A stretch of 64,000 bases of DNA, from contig CAIOYD010000052.1 in assembly GCA_903862415.1 (NCBI GenBank), positions 28,575 to 92,574 on the forward strand, given 5' to 3'. The notes beneath the pieces were generated by a model, which was given only the letters and a program-made list of their open reading frames with translations, searched no databases and was not told the DNA's origin. Made by a program: the position numbers and the translations under genes. Source of the stretch: an uncultured Oxalobacteraceae bacterium. Lineage in GTDB: Bacteria; Pseudomonadota; Gammaproteobacteria; Burkholderiales; Burkholderiaceae_D. How positions within the stretch are numbered: position 1 is the stretch's first letter; every line of letters begins with the position of its first letter. Shown here one piece after another: positions 62,679 through 64,000 of the stretch.

Positions 62679-63899
62679 ATGGCGACTCTTACCGATGCCA
62701 AAGCACGCAATATAAAACCTGACACAGGCATCTTGCCTCACGGTGGTGTCAAGGGACTCGCACTACATCCATCGAATACAAAAGGCTCTGGAAAATGGGT
62801 GCTGCGATTTGTAAGCAAAGTTACCGGCAAACGCCGCAATGCTGGGTTAGGAAGCTACCCACAGGTCAGTATTGCTGAAGCAGCCAAAAAAGCCATGCAG
62901 ATGCATGAGCAAATCAAAAATGGTATCGATCCCCTGGAAGAAAAAACTAAAATCAATGCCCTTCCTAAAGCACCCACTTTTAAAGAAGCTGCTGAATTAC
63001 TCCATGCTGAACTCTTACCGAGCTGGAAAAATGATAAACATGGTCAACAGTGGATTAATACGGTTACTCAGTTCGCATTTCCAATTATTGGCGAATTCAA
63101 ACTCGATCAGATCCAACCACGTCATATTGCTGACGTACTGCGTCCAATTTGGCTTGAAAAGTCAGAAACCGCTGGTCGATTAAAGCAGCGAATTCATGCC
63201 GTTATGGCCTGGGGCTGGGCTCAAAATCACTGCCAATCAAATCCAGTTGATGTAGTGACCCATTTACTGCCCCAACAACAGAGCAAATCGGTCCGCACAC
63301 AACATCAACCAGCAATGCCATGGGTTGCTATACCCAAATTTGTTGAAGATCAACTGCGCACTGCTAATCGCCACGACGTAACCAGAGCCATGCTCGAATT
63401 TCTAATTTTAACGGCTACCCGTTCTGGTGAAGTGAGGGGAATGACCTGGTCAGAGGTCGATTTTGACAACGCGATCTGGACGATTCCGCCAGAGCGCATG
63501 AAAGCAAAACTTCAGCATCGCCTCCCATTATCAAAACGTGCTATTTCGATTTTGAAAAATCAACTAGGTAAGCACAAAATTTTAGTGTTCCCCTCCCCTC
63601 GTAAAGAAGTTGAATTGTCCGATATGGTGCTGACCAGTTTTCTGCGCAGAGTAAAGGCTCATAGCGACTCACCAGACCGATTCGCAACGGCCCATGGCTT
63701 CCGGTCAAGTTTTCGGGATTGGTGCAGTGAGCACGGCATTCCACGCGATCTGGCTGAACGCTCCTTAGCACATACGGTGCAGAATAAAGTGGAAGCGGCC
63801 TACCATCGAACAGATTTGCTTGAGCAGCGTCGACCATTAATGGAAAAGTGGGGAGATTTTGTAGGTTGCAATACCATTCCGACATCTGTGGACAACTAA
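62679..63899 (+). CDS. P4-type tyrosine recombinase (integrase)
   Basis: 406 residues. N-terminal DUF4102-type domain (LTDAKARNIKPDTG ... GVKGLALHPS, KRRNAGLGSYPQVSIAEA), core-binding domain (about 98-180) and catalytic domain with R248 (TATRSGEVRG), K near 275-277, H339 and R342 (HGFRSSFRDW), H365 (LAHT) and nucleophile Y375 (AAYHRTD). All catalytic residues are present, so it should be active. Such enzymes insert islands at tRNA or other genes. It points to the right edge, where AT-rich DNA begins. Confidence 0.95.
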   Translation: MATLTDAKARNIKPDTGILPHGGVKGLALHPSNTKGSGKWVLRFVSKVTGKRRNAGLGSYPQVSIAEAAKKAMQMHEQIKNGIDPLEEKTKINALPKAPTFKEAAELLHAELLPSWKNDKHGQQWINTVTQFAFPIIGEFKLDQIQPRHIADVLRPIWLEKSETAGRLKQRIHAVMAWGWAQNHCQSNPVDVVTHLLPQQQSKSVRTQHQPAMPWVAIPKFVEDQLRTANRHDVTRAMLEFLILTATRSGEVRGMTWSEVDFDNAIWTIPPERMKAKLQHRLPLSKRAISILKNQLGKHKILVFPSPRKEVELSDMVLTSFLRRVKAHSDSPDRFATAHGFRSSFRDWCSEHGIPRDLAERSLAHTVQNKVEAAYHRTDLLEQRRPLMEKWGDFVGCNTIPTSVDN

Positions 63900-64000
63900 A
63901 TTGCAATTAATATAATCCGATGGGATTGCAAACCGACACCTATGTGGAAATTATCATAAGTTTTATTATAGAAATATAGAAATTAAATTTACTAAATATA
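63900..64000. other. AT-rich right end
   Basis: About 100 bp of strongly AT-rich sequence after the integrase stop, with no gene visible. It is consistent with the inner part of a horizontally acquired island continuing past the window. Confidence 0.4.

Overview
The window looks like a chromosomal segment of a motile Gram-negative betaproteobacterium. Burkholderiales, and Oxalobacteraceae-like organisms in particular, are the best guess. The grounds are flagellar gene order, a FlhG without a P-loop, a sigma-24/DUF3619/DUF3106/RDD cluster, prfB next to lysS, and moderate GC content. The taxonomic call is inference from gene families; no rRNA or tRNA gene was seen.

Positions 1-42.6 kb are a nearly complete set of flagellar structural, export and motor genes. 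First comes the end of a GGDEF diguanylate cyclase, then a FliK-like gene, a FlhB-tail gene and ycgR. fliE follows on the minus strand, then fliFGHIJK-LMNOPQR on the plus strand. A non-flagellar stretch at 14.7-20.4 kb holds an outer-membrane barrel, an M13 peptidase, a decayed HigBA-type toxin-antitoxin locus, an EAL/HDOD protein, a MAPEG protein and an antitoxin scrap. flgBCDEFGHIJKL runs on the minus strand, divergent from flgAMN. motC/motB, fliA, flhG, flhF, flhA and flhB follow on the minus strand. Flagellin, cap, chemotaxis and master-regulator genes are not in the window. c-di-GMP genes (GGDEF, YcgR, EAL/HDOD) sit among the flagellar genes.

Between flgN and motB, about 2 kb carrying an AbiEi/AbiEii-type toxin-antitoxin pair is bracketed by a perfect 61-bp direct repeat of the 3' end of flgN. 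This is the clearest sign of recent insertion and the most interesting feature of the window.

Positions 42.7-61.2 kb are mostly housekeeping and metabolism: acetoacetate decarboxylase with a CoA-transferase, a SulP transporter with an SrkA-like kinase, an ECF sigma factor cluster, a TetR regulator with a LOG protein, a serine hydrolase, a Mpo1-like protein, aminopeptidase P, prfB with its programmed frameshift, lysS, a response regulator, a histidine kinase and a GST.

From about 61.2 kb the sequence becomes more AT-rich and accessory. It holds an unrecognised protein ending in a CaaX-like tail, a short FUSC-like membrane protein, a terminator and short repeats, then a P4-type tyrosine recombinase that probably marks the edge of an island running past the window. 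Two families of dispersed palindromic intergenic repeats recur, and one copy encodes the C-terminal tail of the CoA-transferase.
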